The notes under the pieces are model-generated. The model made no database searches. It worked only from the letters and a program-made list of their open reading frames with translations, and was not told where the DNA came from. A DNA stretch of 37,617 nucleotides from Geoglobus sp. (GTDB lineage: Archaea > Halobacteriota > Archaeoglobi > Archaeoglobales > Archaeoglobaceae): contig WAMS01000081.1 of assembly GCA_015522195.1 (NCBI GenBank), positions 1 to 37,617 of the forward strand, given 5' to 3'. A program made the position numbers and the translations under genes. Positions 9,603 to 16,810 of this stretch are shown piece by piece (the stretch's first letter is position 1; every line of letters begins with the position of its first letter).

Positions 9603-10484
9603 TTAACCATTACCGTTATCTTTCAGAACCATAAGAACACCTGAAATTATGAGAAATCCTCCAGAAAGAGTGTAAAGTGTGACTGGCTCTCCAAGAAGCA
9701 TCACTCCAGCAATTATCGAAACCAGGGGTATTGTCTGGAGGAAAACAGATGCTCTTGATGCCTCTTCCTTGCTGAGGAAATAGTACCATCCCTGGTAGGA
9801 AATGTATGTTGGAAAAATACCGAGAAATATAACTGAAAGAGCCGGTATGATGTCCACTGAAAGCATTTTGGAAAAGGAGCTTGCCGAGTAGATGGTCAGT
9901 GGCACAGTTCCGAGTACCATGGCGTAGGCTGTAAGGATTTGCGGGGAGTACTTTTTCATCATTATTTTTCCACCGACAGTGTATATGCCTGCAGAAAGCG
10001 TGCTGATAAACACTATGGCAATCCCCATCACATCTCCACCTGATTCAGGATCTGAAAGAAAATACACTCCAGAAAGAGCAAGAATTATGCCGGCAACTTT
10101 TCGAAGTGTTATCCTCTCATCAAGAAAAAGATAGGAGAAAAGAAGTACAAAAACAGGTGCGGTTGCTATTACAAGACTTGCAACTCCTGAAGAAACCATC
10201 GTTTCACCTGCATTGAGTGCAACATGGTATACGGTGACACCGAAAATACCGAGAATAAAAATCTTCCAGACATCTCTCTTCTCAATTCTATAGCCTTTAA
10301 TGAGGATTGTCGGGATAAATAGAAGGTCTGCTACAAGAAATCTCAAAAATGCAAGTTCATAAGGTGTAAAAAAGTTTACAGCATATTTTATTGCAGTAAA
10401 GGCGAGTCCCCAGAAAATCACGGTGAGGAACAGAACAGTCCATTTAAATACATCACTTTCTTCTCTGCTCAAGCCACACATCAC
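9603..10484 (-). CDS. EamA/DMT superfamily transporter
   Basis: 293 aa, ~10 TM; FWGLAFTAIKYAVNFFTPYELAFLRFLVA and SGVASLVIATAPVFVLLFSYLFLDERIT. Confidence 0.88.
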   Translation of the reverse strand: MMCGLSREESDVFKWTVLFLTVIFWGLAFTAIKYAVNFFTPYELAFLRFLVADLLFIPTILIKGYRIEKRDVWKIFILGIFGVTVYHVALNAGETMVSSGVASLVIATAPVFVLLFSYLFLDERITLRKVAGIILALSGVYFLSDPESGGDVMGIAIVFISTLSAGIYTVGGKIMMKKYSPQILTAYAMVLGTVPLTIYSASSFSKMLSVDIIPALSVIFLGIFPTYISYQGWYYFLSKEEASRASVFLQTIPLVSIIAGVMLLGEPVTLYTLSGGFLIISGVLMVLKDNGNG

Positions 10485-10992
10485 CCGTTACATGATACCC
10501 TTTCTTCTCCCAGAATCCGTCTCTGTATGTGCTGGTGAATTCAATTCCATACAGCCATTTTGCACTCTTCCAGAAATAGAGATCAGGAATAACTGCTCTG
10601 ACCGGAAATCCATGTTCGATTGGAATGGTTTTTCCGTTCATCTTAAGGGCAAGAACTCCCCGTTTGAAATATTCAATGGGCACTGATGTTGAGTACCCAT
10701 CAAGGGACCTGAGGAGAACGAATTCTGCACTTTCTGGGCTGCAGACTGAGACGATATCCCTTGCTGCCACACCCTCCCATTCAATCCCGAGAACACTCCA
10801 CCCTTCAACACAGTGGACCGGGATTTTTACCCTGACCTGATTCATCTTCATAAGCTCATTGTAGCTGAATTCAGAGACGTTTTTAACGTTTCCAGTTATT
10901 TTCAGCCTGTAATTGCTGATATCAATATCAGGGGGTGAGGAGATGTTCAGAACCTTCAGTCTCTCAACCTCATACTGTCCTGGAGGGAGCAT
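10453..10992 (-). CDS. Stand-alone oxidoreductase molybdopterin-binding domain protein (sulfite oxidase/YedY-like fold)
   Basis: 179 aa; IPVHCVEGWSVLGIEWEGV (Mo-ligand Cys context), IEHGFPVRAVIPDLYFWKSAKWLYGIEFT. Confidence 0.85.
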   Translation of the reverse strand: MLPPGQYEVERLKVLNISSPPDIDISNYRLKITGNVKNVSEFSYNELMKMNQVRVKIPVHCVEGWSVLGIEWEGVAARDIVSVCSPESAEFVLLRSLDGYSTSVPIEYFKRGVLALKMNGKTIPIEHGFPVRAVIPDLYFWKSAKWLYGIEFTSTYRDGFWEKKGYHVTGDVWLEQRRK

Positions 10993-11063
10993 GATGGGAA
11001 GACACTATCCATGCATTTAAATTCTTCCTCAATCTTTTTTTACAGATCACATCAACATCCAGC

Positions 11064-11720
11064 ATGAGGAGAATTGGCATCGTTGGTGGACTGAGTCCTG
11101 AATCCACGCTGGAGTATTACAGGGAAATAATAGAGCAGTCAAAGAGAAAACTTCCGCCCTACGTATACCCTGAGGTTCTCATTTTCAGTGTTAACTTTGA
11201 CAGATTTCTTCATTCAGACTGGGATGGAAGAGAAAAAGTTCTCAAAGAGGCAATTTCCTCTCTGCTTTCTGCAAGAGCTGAAATTATTGCAATGGCATCC
11301 AACACACCACATTATCTTCTTGACAGACTGAAAAAGCAGTTTGATGCTGAGTTTGTAAGCATAGTGGATGCTGTGGCAGAAAAGGCAATTGAAGAAAATT
11401 ACAGGACACTTCTGCTGGTGGGAACGAAAACAACCATGACAGAAAAATTTTACAGAGAGGCTCTTGAGAGTAGAGGACTGGAGGTTAGAATTCCGGAAGA
11501 GGTGGAGGAGATTCACAGCATAATATTTGATGACCTGGTTTTCAGGGATTTGAAGAGAAGGGAGAGGCTTGTTGAGATCATTAACTCATACGATGCAGAT
11601 GCGGTTATTCTTGGATGTACAGAACTGCCATTGGCTGTAGGGGAAAAAGATGTGGAAATGGGGATAATAGATTCTGTTAAAGAGCATGTGAGAAGAATTC
11701 TTGACGCATCAATGGGGTAG
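11064..11720 (+). CDS. Aspartate/glutamate racemase family protein
   Basis: 218 aa; IGIVGGLSPESTLEYYREI, IIAMASNTPHYLLDRL, DAVILGCTELPLAV. Confidence 0.9.
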   Translation: MRRIGIVGGLSPESTLEYYREIIEQSKRKLPPYVYPEVLIFSVNFDRFLHSDWDGREKVLKEAISSLLSARAEIIAMASNTPHYLLDRLKKQFDAEFVSIVDAVAEKAIEENYRTLLLVGTKTTMTEKFYREALESRGLEVRIPEEVEEIHSIIFDDLVFRDLKRRERLVEIINSYDADAVILGCTELPLAVGEKDVEMGIIDSVKEHVRRILDASMG

Positions 11721-11754
11721 AATTCTTTTTAAATATTGGGGGCAACTCTGAAAT

Positions 11755-12627
11755 ATGCGGGATGTCAGGGTTCTTGTTGAGGCTCTCCCATACATCCGGG
11801 ATTTTCATGGTCAAACAATGGTGATAAAGATAGGCGGGCATGCGATGGTCAGTGAGAGAATTCTTGAGAAAACAATAAGGGACATTCTGCTGCTGTACTT
11901 TGTTGGAATAAAGCCTGTTGTTGTTCACGGTGGTGGACCTGAAATAACTGAAAAAATGGAGAAATTCGGAATAAAGCCCAAGTTTGTCGATGGTCTGAGA
12001 ATAACAGACAGAGAGACAATTGAGATAGTCGAGATGGTTCTGGATGGTAAGATAAATTCAAAGATAGTTTCTTACTTCATAAAAAACGGTGGAAAGGCTG
12101 TTGGAATGTCTGGAAAGGATGGACTGCTTGTTGTTGCCAGAAAAAAGGTGGTGAAAAAGAAAATTGGAGAGCAGGAGGTGGAGGTGGATCTGGGATTTGT
12201 GGGGGAGACGGAGTTTGTAAATCCGAAAATTCTTGAAGTTATGATAGATAACGGTTACATTCCTGTGATCTCTCCCGTTGCGATAGATCTGAACGGCAAC
12301 ATATACAACATGAATGCCGATATTGTTGCGGGAGACATTGCAGGAGCTTTAAAGGCAAAGAAACTGATAATGCTCACAGATGTTGATGGGATTTTAAGAG
12401 ACACAGAAAATAAGGAGAGCCTCATCTCCAAATTAAGTCTTGATGAGCTTGAAAGAATGCTGAAAAATGGAAATCTGGATGGTGGCATGATTCCGAAAGC
12501 CGAGGCAATAATCAATGCCCTCAGAAATGGGGTTGAAAAGGCTCACATAATCAATGGCTCAAGAGAACACTCAATTCTGATTGAGCTGTTCACAAAGGAA
12601 GGTATCGGTACAATGGTTTACAGGTGA
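11755..12627 (+). CDS. argB: Acetylglutamate kinase
   Basis: 290 aa; MVIKIGGHAMV, KPVVVHGGGPEI, VGMSGKDG, NMNADIVAGDIAGALKAKKLIMLTDVDGI, GGMIPKAEA. Confidence 0.95.
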   Translation: MRDVRVLVEALPYIRDFHGQTMVIKIGGHAMVSERILEKTIRDILLLYFVGIKPVVVHGGGPEITEKMEKFGIKPKFVDGLRITDRETIEIVEMVLDGKINSKIVSYFIKNGGKAVGMSGKDGLLVVARKKVVKKKIGEQEVEVDLGFVGETEFVNPKILEVMIDNGYIPVISPVAIDLNGNIYNMNADIVAGDIAGALKAKKLIMLTDVDGILRDTENKESLISKLSLDELERMLKNGNLDGGMIPKAEAIINALRNGVEKAHIINGSREHSILIELFTKEGIGTMVYR

Positions 12628-12631
12628 TGGG

Positions 12632-13396
12632 ATGAAACTGGGCTTTCAGCCTGATATTGATCACACTCTCAGTGAAGCTTTCAGATTTGCGAGAGAGAAT
12701 AATTTCGGACATGTGGAATTGTTGCTTGATCATCCCAGCTTCTACCATGAAAAAATTGCTCCCGAAGAAGTTACTGAGCTATCGAACAGCTATGATGTGG
12801 AGGTTCTGATTCATGCATCAGCCATAAACACCAACTTCATATCCATAAGCAGCGAGATGAGAAGGGCAAGCTACAGGGAAATTGAGAAAACAGTCTTATT
12901 TGCTGAAAAATGTGATGCAAAACTTGTAACAGTTCACATAGGATGGAATCCCGGATTTATAACTGCAAGAGGCTTTGTTTTCAGGGAAGAATGGTATGAC
13001 AGACACAATGAGAAGGTTCTGACTGAGGAGTTTCTTCCTTTCATCAGAAAGAATGAAATTGTGGCAATTGAGAATACAATAAACATCTCCGGGGGCATTA
13101 TGAGAGCACTTGAGAGAATAATTGAGGAGACCGAAGCAAAACTTACATTCGATATCGGTCATTTCTCTGTTAAGGGTGGACATGAGCTTTTTCTTGAAAA
13201 TTTTGACAGGGTTGAAAATGTACACCTTCACGATAACCGAAAGGAATATGATGAGCATCTCCAGCTTGGTAAGGGAGAAATTGATTTTGAACTCATTCCG
13301 AAGGATTATGACAGGTATCTCACGCTTGAGCTGAGAGATGAGGATGCAATACTTGGGTCGAGAGATTACATAATGGAATCCGGACTCTGGATGTAG
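12632..13396 (+). CDS. Sugar phosphate isomerase/epimerase family (AP endonuclease 2-like TIM barrel)
   Basis: MKLGFQPDIDHTLSEAFRFARENNFGHVELLLDHP...LTFDIGHFSVKGG...VENVHLHDN. Internal ATG 12632 preferred over track start 12581, which overlaps argB. Confidence 0.85.
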   Translation: MKLGFQPDIDHTLSEAFRFARENNFGHVELLLDHPSFYHEKIAPEEVTELSNSYDVEVLIHASAINTNFISISSEMRRASYREIEKTVLFAEKCDAKLVTVHIGWNPGFITARGFVFREEWYDRHNEKVLTEEFLPFIRKNEIVAIENTINISGGIMRALERIIEETEAKLTFDIGHFSVKGGHELFLENFDRVENVHLHDNRKEYDEHLQLGKGEIDFELIPKDYDRYLTLELRDEDAILGSRDYIMESGLWM

Positions 13397-13511
13397 CAGA
13401 GGGTGTGAAAAAAACTGTGAGTCATTATAATAATGTAATGGAAAATCGTTATAAAATCTTTCTGAGAAAGGAGCTGTTATAAATTCCAGATGATAGATTG
13501 AAGGGTTAAAT

Positions 13512-14975
13512 ATGTTCGATCATGCTAAAGCACAGGAAATAGCCCTTAAATGGGTTGAAAGAGTTTCTGATTCGGTGCCTGAGGAGCTCTTTGACAGATT
13601 CAAAGAGCTGACGGTTGGTTTTCTGACAGACCTTCTTTCGGGAGAAAAAGATTTTGACAGTCTCTTAGAACAGATAGATGATTCACTGATTGAGGAAATG
13701 ATCCGAAAAGGACAGAGACCTGAGAATTTTATTGGGCGGCTGAACATTCTTCAGGAAATAATTTCAGAGAATGTTGATATAAGATCAGAGAGGTTCTACC
13801 TGACTTTTGAAGAATTGCAGATAAAGTTCCTGCAAAAGGTTTTGAAAATTTACTCAAAGGTTATAGCTGAGGAGAATCTTGAAAAAAGAAAAAGTGAAAG
13901 AGCCCTCAGAATTCTTGTCGATCTGAGTGATGTTATACTGAAAGCAGAAAGTGAAAGGGATCTTCTTGAAGACGTGTGCAGGATAGTGGTTGAAGTCGGG
14001 GGATATGACAGTGCATGGATAACCTATCCTGCAGAGAATGGCTCTTTCAGAGTCAGAACGCGATACGGTTCCGGCAGACTTCAGTATCTTGATAGCAGAA
14101 AATGGGATGAACTGCCTGCAGATGTGGCGATGGAAACAAAAAAACCAGTGTTGATTAAAAATTCTTTTAAAACTTCAGAACAGGATTCAATGAGGATTGT
14201 CTCTTTTCGTGAAGATTCAAATTACCTGCTGATAATACCGCTGAAATACAGAGATGAGATTTACGGTGCATTGAATATCTACACAGAGAAGGGAGATGGT
14301 TTTGATGATGAGGAACTGATTCTGCTCTCAAAATTCGCCGAAAATATCTCGTATGCTATTTCAAAAATGCGAACTGAAAGTGAAAAGAACAGAATCGACA
14401 AACTTTACAGACTTCTGCTTGATAACACAGGGACGGGTATTGTACTTCTTGATGGGGACAGGATAGTTTTTGCAAACAGGAAAATGGGCAATCTTCTCCA
14501 ATCCACAACCCGTGAACTGACTGGCAGAAATTTTATTGATTTTGTTCATGAGCAGGATAGAGAGAAGGTTACAATAACCCACAGAAATGTTGCGGAGTGT
14601 CGTTACTTCGATTCAATCAGTTACAGGATGAGATTTCATACATCAGGGGGAGATATAAAGCATGGGATGGCAGTTGTTACAAAATTTTCTGAGGAAGGCA
14701 GATTGATCCTTTCCCTCACAGACATTACAGACCTAACAAGAGCAAACAGACAGATTGAGGAAAACATCGAGACCTTTGCATTCCTTGTTGACAGAATAAG
14801 AAATCCGCTGACTGCAATATATGGTTTTGTCGATGAGTTCGAAAAAGACGAGCGGATAAGAAGGGTTGTTTTCAGACAGATTGAAAGAATAGTCGAACTT
14901 ATCCAGCAGCTGGAAGAGGGGTGGCTTGAATCAAATGGTGTCAGGGATCATCTGGGAATAACTGAGCGACAGTAA
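13512..14975 (+). CDS. GAF-PAS sensor protein without a kinase ATPase domain
   Basis: 487 aa; N-terminal helical region, GAF-like (SERDLLEDVCRIVVEVGGYDSAWI...YGALNIYTEKG), PAS-like (LLLDNTGTGIVLLDGDRIVFANRKMGNLL), HisKA-like segment lacking His (VDRIRNPLTAIYGFVDEF), no HATPase_c motifs. Confidence 0.85.
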   Translation: MFDHAKAQEIALKWVERVSDSVPEELFDRFKELTVGFLTDLLSGEKDFDSLLEQIDDSLIEEMIRKGQRPENFIGRLNILQEIISENVDIRSERFYLTFEELQIKFLQKVLKIYSKVIAEENLEKRKSERALRILVDLSDVILKAESERDLLEDVCRIVVEVGGYDSAWITYPAENGSFRVRTRYGSGRLQYLDSRKWDELPADVAMETKKPVLIKNSFKTSEQDSMRIVSFREDSNYLLIIPLKYRDEIYGALNIYTEKGDGFDDEELILLSKFAENISYAISKMRTESEKNRIDKLYRLLLDNTGTGIVLLDGDRIVFANRKMGNLLQSTTRELTGRNFIDFVHEQDREKVTITHRNVAECRYFDSISYRMRFHTSGGDIKHGMAVVTKFSEEGRLILSLTDITDLTRANRQIEENIETFAFLVDRIRNPLTAIYGFVDEFEKDERIRRVVFRQIERIVELIQQLEEGWLESNGVRDHLGITERQ

Positions 14976-15097
14976 GCTTGTAACACTGCTTTAGAATTCT
15001 CTCCACTTTCATCAAAAATTCACCAACAGTCCCTGTCTCAGACACCTAAGCGCTGTCAACAAGTTCTATTCCTTCCTTTTTGCATGCTTTTTCAGGA

Positions 15098-15232
15098 ATG
15101 TGCAGTGTTACTTTCAAGGCAGCAGGACTGACTGTCAATGTTCAGGATGCAGTGATAACCAAGATCGATCCTGGTGATGTTGGAGAAGGGGCTGGGGAGG
15201 TTACAATTGAAGGATTGGTGTTGAGGGATTGA
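15098..15232 (+). pseudogene. Possible C-terminal fragment of a virion/tail structural gene
   Basis: 44-aa open frame MCSVTFKAAGLTVNVQDAVITKIDPGDVGEGAGEVTIEGLVLRD*, beta-rich and truncated upstream (TAA at 15047). Assignment rests on context with the tail chaperone-like ORF. Confidence 0.3.
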
Positions 15233-15258
15233 GGAGAGTTGGACCTGACCAAAATTTT

Positions 15259-15519
15259 TCAGTAAACTTTCTTTCTGTGCCCAACAGTAATCAGCCAAAT
15301 TTCTTTTTCACCTTCAACAATTCGGTAAATCAACCGATATTTGCCAACTCTCAAAGACCACAAGCCAGAATAGTCGTAGGACAATGGTTTGCCAATTTTA
15401 GGATTATCTGAGAGTTTGGTGATAGCCTTAACGAGTCTCGAAACTAACTCTTTGTCTTTCTTGGTCAGATCTTTAAAGTTCTTCTCAAACTCAGGTGTTG
15501 CTCTAATCTTGTAGATCAT
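15259..15519 (-). CDS. RelE/ParE superfamily toxin
   Basis: 86 aa; MIYKIRATPEFEKNFKDLTKKDKELVSRLVKAITKLSDNPKIGKPLSYDYSGLWSLRVGKYRLIYRIVEGEKEIWLITVGHRKKVY. Confidence 0.92.
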   Translation of the reverse strand: MIYKIRATPEFEKNFKDLTKKDKELVSRLVKAITKLSDNPKIGKPLSYDYSGLWSLRVGKYRLIYRIVEGEKEIWLITVGHRKKVY

Positions 15520-15706
15520 TTAAAATCTCTTCGAACTCTCTCAACTCTCCTCTCTCAGCCTCTTTCACCCCTCTCTCAATTGATTTGGCAAATTCCTCGT
15601 CACTCATAATTTCGAGAGTTTCGATGATAGACTCTATCCTGCTTTTGATATCATTAAGGTCCTTGATAATGGAATACTTCTGCATGATTGTTTTTTGATC
15701 ACGCAT
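15503..15706 (-). CDS. RelB-like antitoxin
   Basis: Overlaps and precedes the RelE gene; MRDQKTIMQKYSIIKDLNDIKSRIESIIETLEIMSDEEFAKSIERGVKEAERGELREFEEILNDLQD. Start at ATG 15706 is more plausible than track start 15826. Confidence 0.75.
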   Translation of the reverse strand: MRDQKTIMQKYSIIKDLNDIKSRIESIIETLEIMSDEEFAKSIERGVKEAERGELREFEEILNDLQD

Positions 15707-15773
15707 GTTAATATGTGTTTCTCCATTTCCAATGTTCAGAAATGCTCTGACTTCCATTTTTATATTTCCTGAG

Positions 15774-16079
15774 ATGAGTTGGGATATGGGCGAAGCGGAG
15801 AATAGAGATGAAATAAAAATCGGCAATAGGGTTTTTAAAGTCCAAAAATTGAGTGGCTATCGATTGCTAAAAATTTTGGGTCAAGCTGATAAAGATGCTG
15901 CTGACATGTACAGAGATCTGATTCTTGCATGTGTGCCAGAGTTGACAAAAGAAGAGGTTGAAGAATTCCCACCAGAAGTATTTCTAAAACTCGGTGTTGA
16001 GCTGTTCAAGCTTCATCAAGGTGGTCTCAAGGGTTTTCGGGAATTGGCGGAGGATTTAGCAAAATTAGGCGTGAAGTAG
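15774..16079 (+). CDS. Putative tailed-virus tail assembly chaperone (G-like product)
   Basis: MSWDMGEAENRDEIKIGNRVFKVQKLSGYRLLKILGQADKDAADMYRDLILACVPELTKEEVEEFPPEVFLKLGVELFKLHQGGLKGFRELAEDLAKLGVK*; phage chaperone-like layout, followed by an overlapping -1 frame ORF. Alternative start ATG 15786. Confidence 0.55.
   Translation: MSWDMGEAENRDEIKIGNRVFKVQKLSGYRLLKILGQADKDAADMYRDLILACVPELTKEEVEEFPPEVFLKLGVELFKLHQGGLKGFRELAEDLAKLGVK
16031..16037 (+). promoter_or_regulatory. Candidate -1 ribosomal frameshift slippery heptamer G GGT TTT
   Basis: GGGTTTT fits X XXY YYZ in the register of the upstream ORF (GGT 16032-34, TTT 16035-37), and the -1 frame is open from here through 16294. Confidence 0.5.
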
Positions 16080-16297
16080 AAGATGAGCTTGAACTTTACT
16101 TTCTTGCTTTGTCTCTCCACATGGATATTGATGAGATCAAAAGATGGCCTCTTGAAAAACAAATAAAATGGCTAATTGTTTTAGAGCTGATGACTCCACA
16201 TGTGAAACCAGAAACACCTAACATCTCAGATATCTTTCTACCAAAGAAGAGTGGAAGAACTTTTGTCAAGCAGGGAGATAAGATTGTGATGCTATGA
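16037..16297 (+). CDS. Putative T-like extension of the tail assembly chaperone, -1 frame
   Basis: Open -1 frame SGIGGGFSKIRREVEDELELYFLALSLHMDIDEIKRWPLEKQIKWLIVLELMTPHVKPETPNISDIFLPKKSGRTFVKQGDKIVML*; no ATG before codon 16121, so best explained as a frameshift extension. The track gives only 16109..16297. Confidence 0.5.
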   Translation, partial: SGIGGGFSKIRREVEDELELYFLALSLHMDIDEIKRWPLEKQIKWLIVLELMTPHVKPETPNISDIFLPKKSGRTFVKQGDKIVML

Positions 16298-16389
16298 ATC
16301 CTATCTCTATAGTTGTAGTTCATTTGATAGTGTATTCGGAGAGAATTTTGGAATAAACTTACGCATGTGTTTTATCCTTAATTCATCTT

Positions 16390-16701
16390 TCAAATGAATG
16401 AAGCTCCAATCTCTTTTATAGTCATCCTGATAGCCAGTATAGTTTTATGGAGCTCGGAATAACTGTATTTCGATGTATATTCGTTTATATAAATAATTAT
16501 GTCATCAAGATCACAAAAGTAACACCAGTGCTCAGAAAATCGATTCAATCTCTGTTCCATGCTTTTTGTATACTTGTCAGAATTTCCAGTGAGCTTTAAA
16601 TTTCTGATGATATTGACAACATCTTCCTCAGACCAAGAAACGGGAGAAAAACCAGAGCCGCCGGCGGGATTCGAACCCGCGGCCTGGTGATTACAAGTCA
16701 C
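16390..16701 (-). pseudogene. SSV-type integrase N-terminal fragment, int(N), overlapping tRNA-Thr
   Basis: Frame begins inside the tRNA 3' half (VTCNHQAAGSNPAGGSGFSP...) and continues into an integrase core-binding-like helical domain (SEEDVVNIIRNLKLTGNSDKYTKSMEQRLNRFSEHW...YSELHKTILAIRMTIKEIG), then stops with no catalytic domain. Confidence 0.6.
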
Positions 16702-16729
16702 CCGCTCTGACCAGCTGAGCTACGGCGGC
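16656..16729 (-). tRNA. tRNA-Thr(TGT)
   Basis: Reverse complement folds as a cloverleaf: GCCGCCG TA GCTCAGCTGGTCAGAGC G GGTGA CTTGTAA TCACC AGGCC GCGGG TTCGAAT CCCGC CGGCGGC T; anticodon TGT. Confidence 0.97.
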
Positions 16730-16810
16730 AGCAAAACCCACTATTACGATTTGAATTTAAGCATTGTGGTTTCTCAGGATTCATTCAAGAACTGTTATAA
16801 ACCCCTTTTG

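Noticed and set aside
14900-14975. Idea that the provirus truncated a histidine kinase at 14975
   Set aside because: The ending (IERIVELIQQLEEGWLESNGVRDHLG) looks like a natural C-terminus of archaeal PAS sensor proteins, so no truncation is needed.
15092-15298. 68-aa minus-strand ORF in the island
   Set aside because: Overlaps better-supported frames (RelE 3' end and the structural-like fragment) and has no recognisable features.
14976-15300. Second att copy (repeat of the tRNA-Thr 3' end)
   Set aside because: I looked for ggattcgaacccgc-like sequence at the far side of the island and did not see one; not claimed.
15705-15773. Track start of the tail chaperone-like ORF at 15705 (MLICVSPFPMFRNALTSIFIFPE...)
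   Set aside because: This extension is antisense to the antitoxin promoter/leader region and does not look like protein-coding sequence; ATG 15774 or 15786 is preferred.
16062-16068. A AAA TTA as an alternative slippery site
   Set aside because: Does not satisfy X XXY YYZ (positions 64-66 are A,T,T); G GGT TTT at 16031 does.
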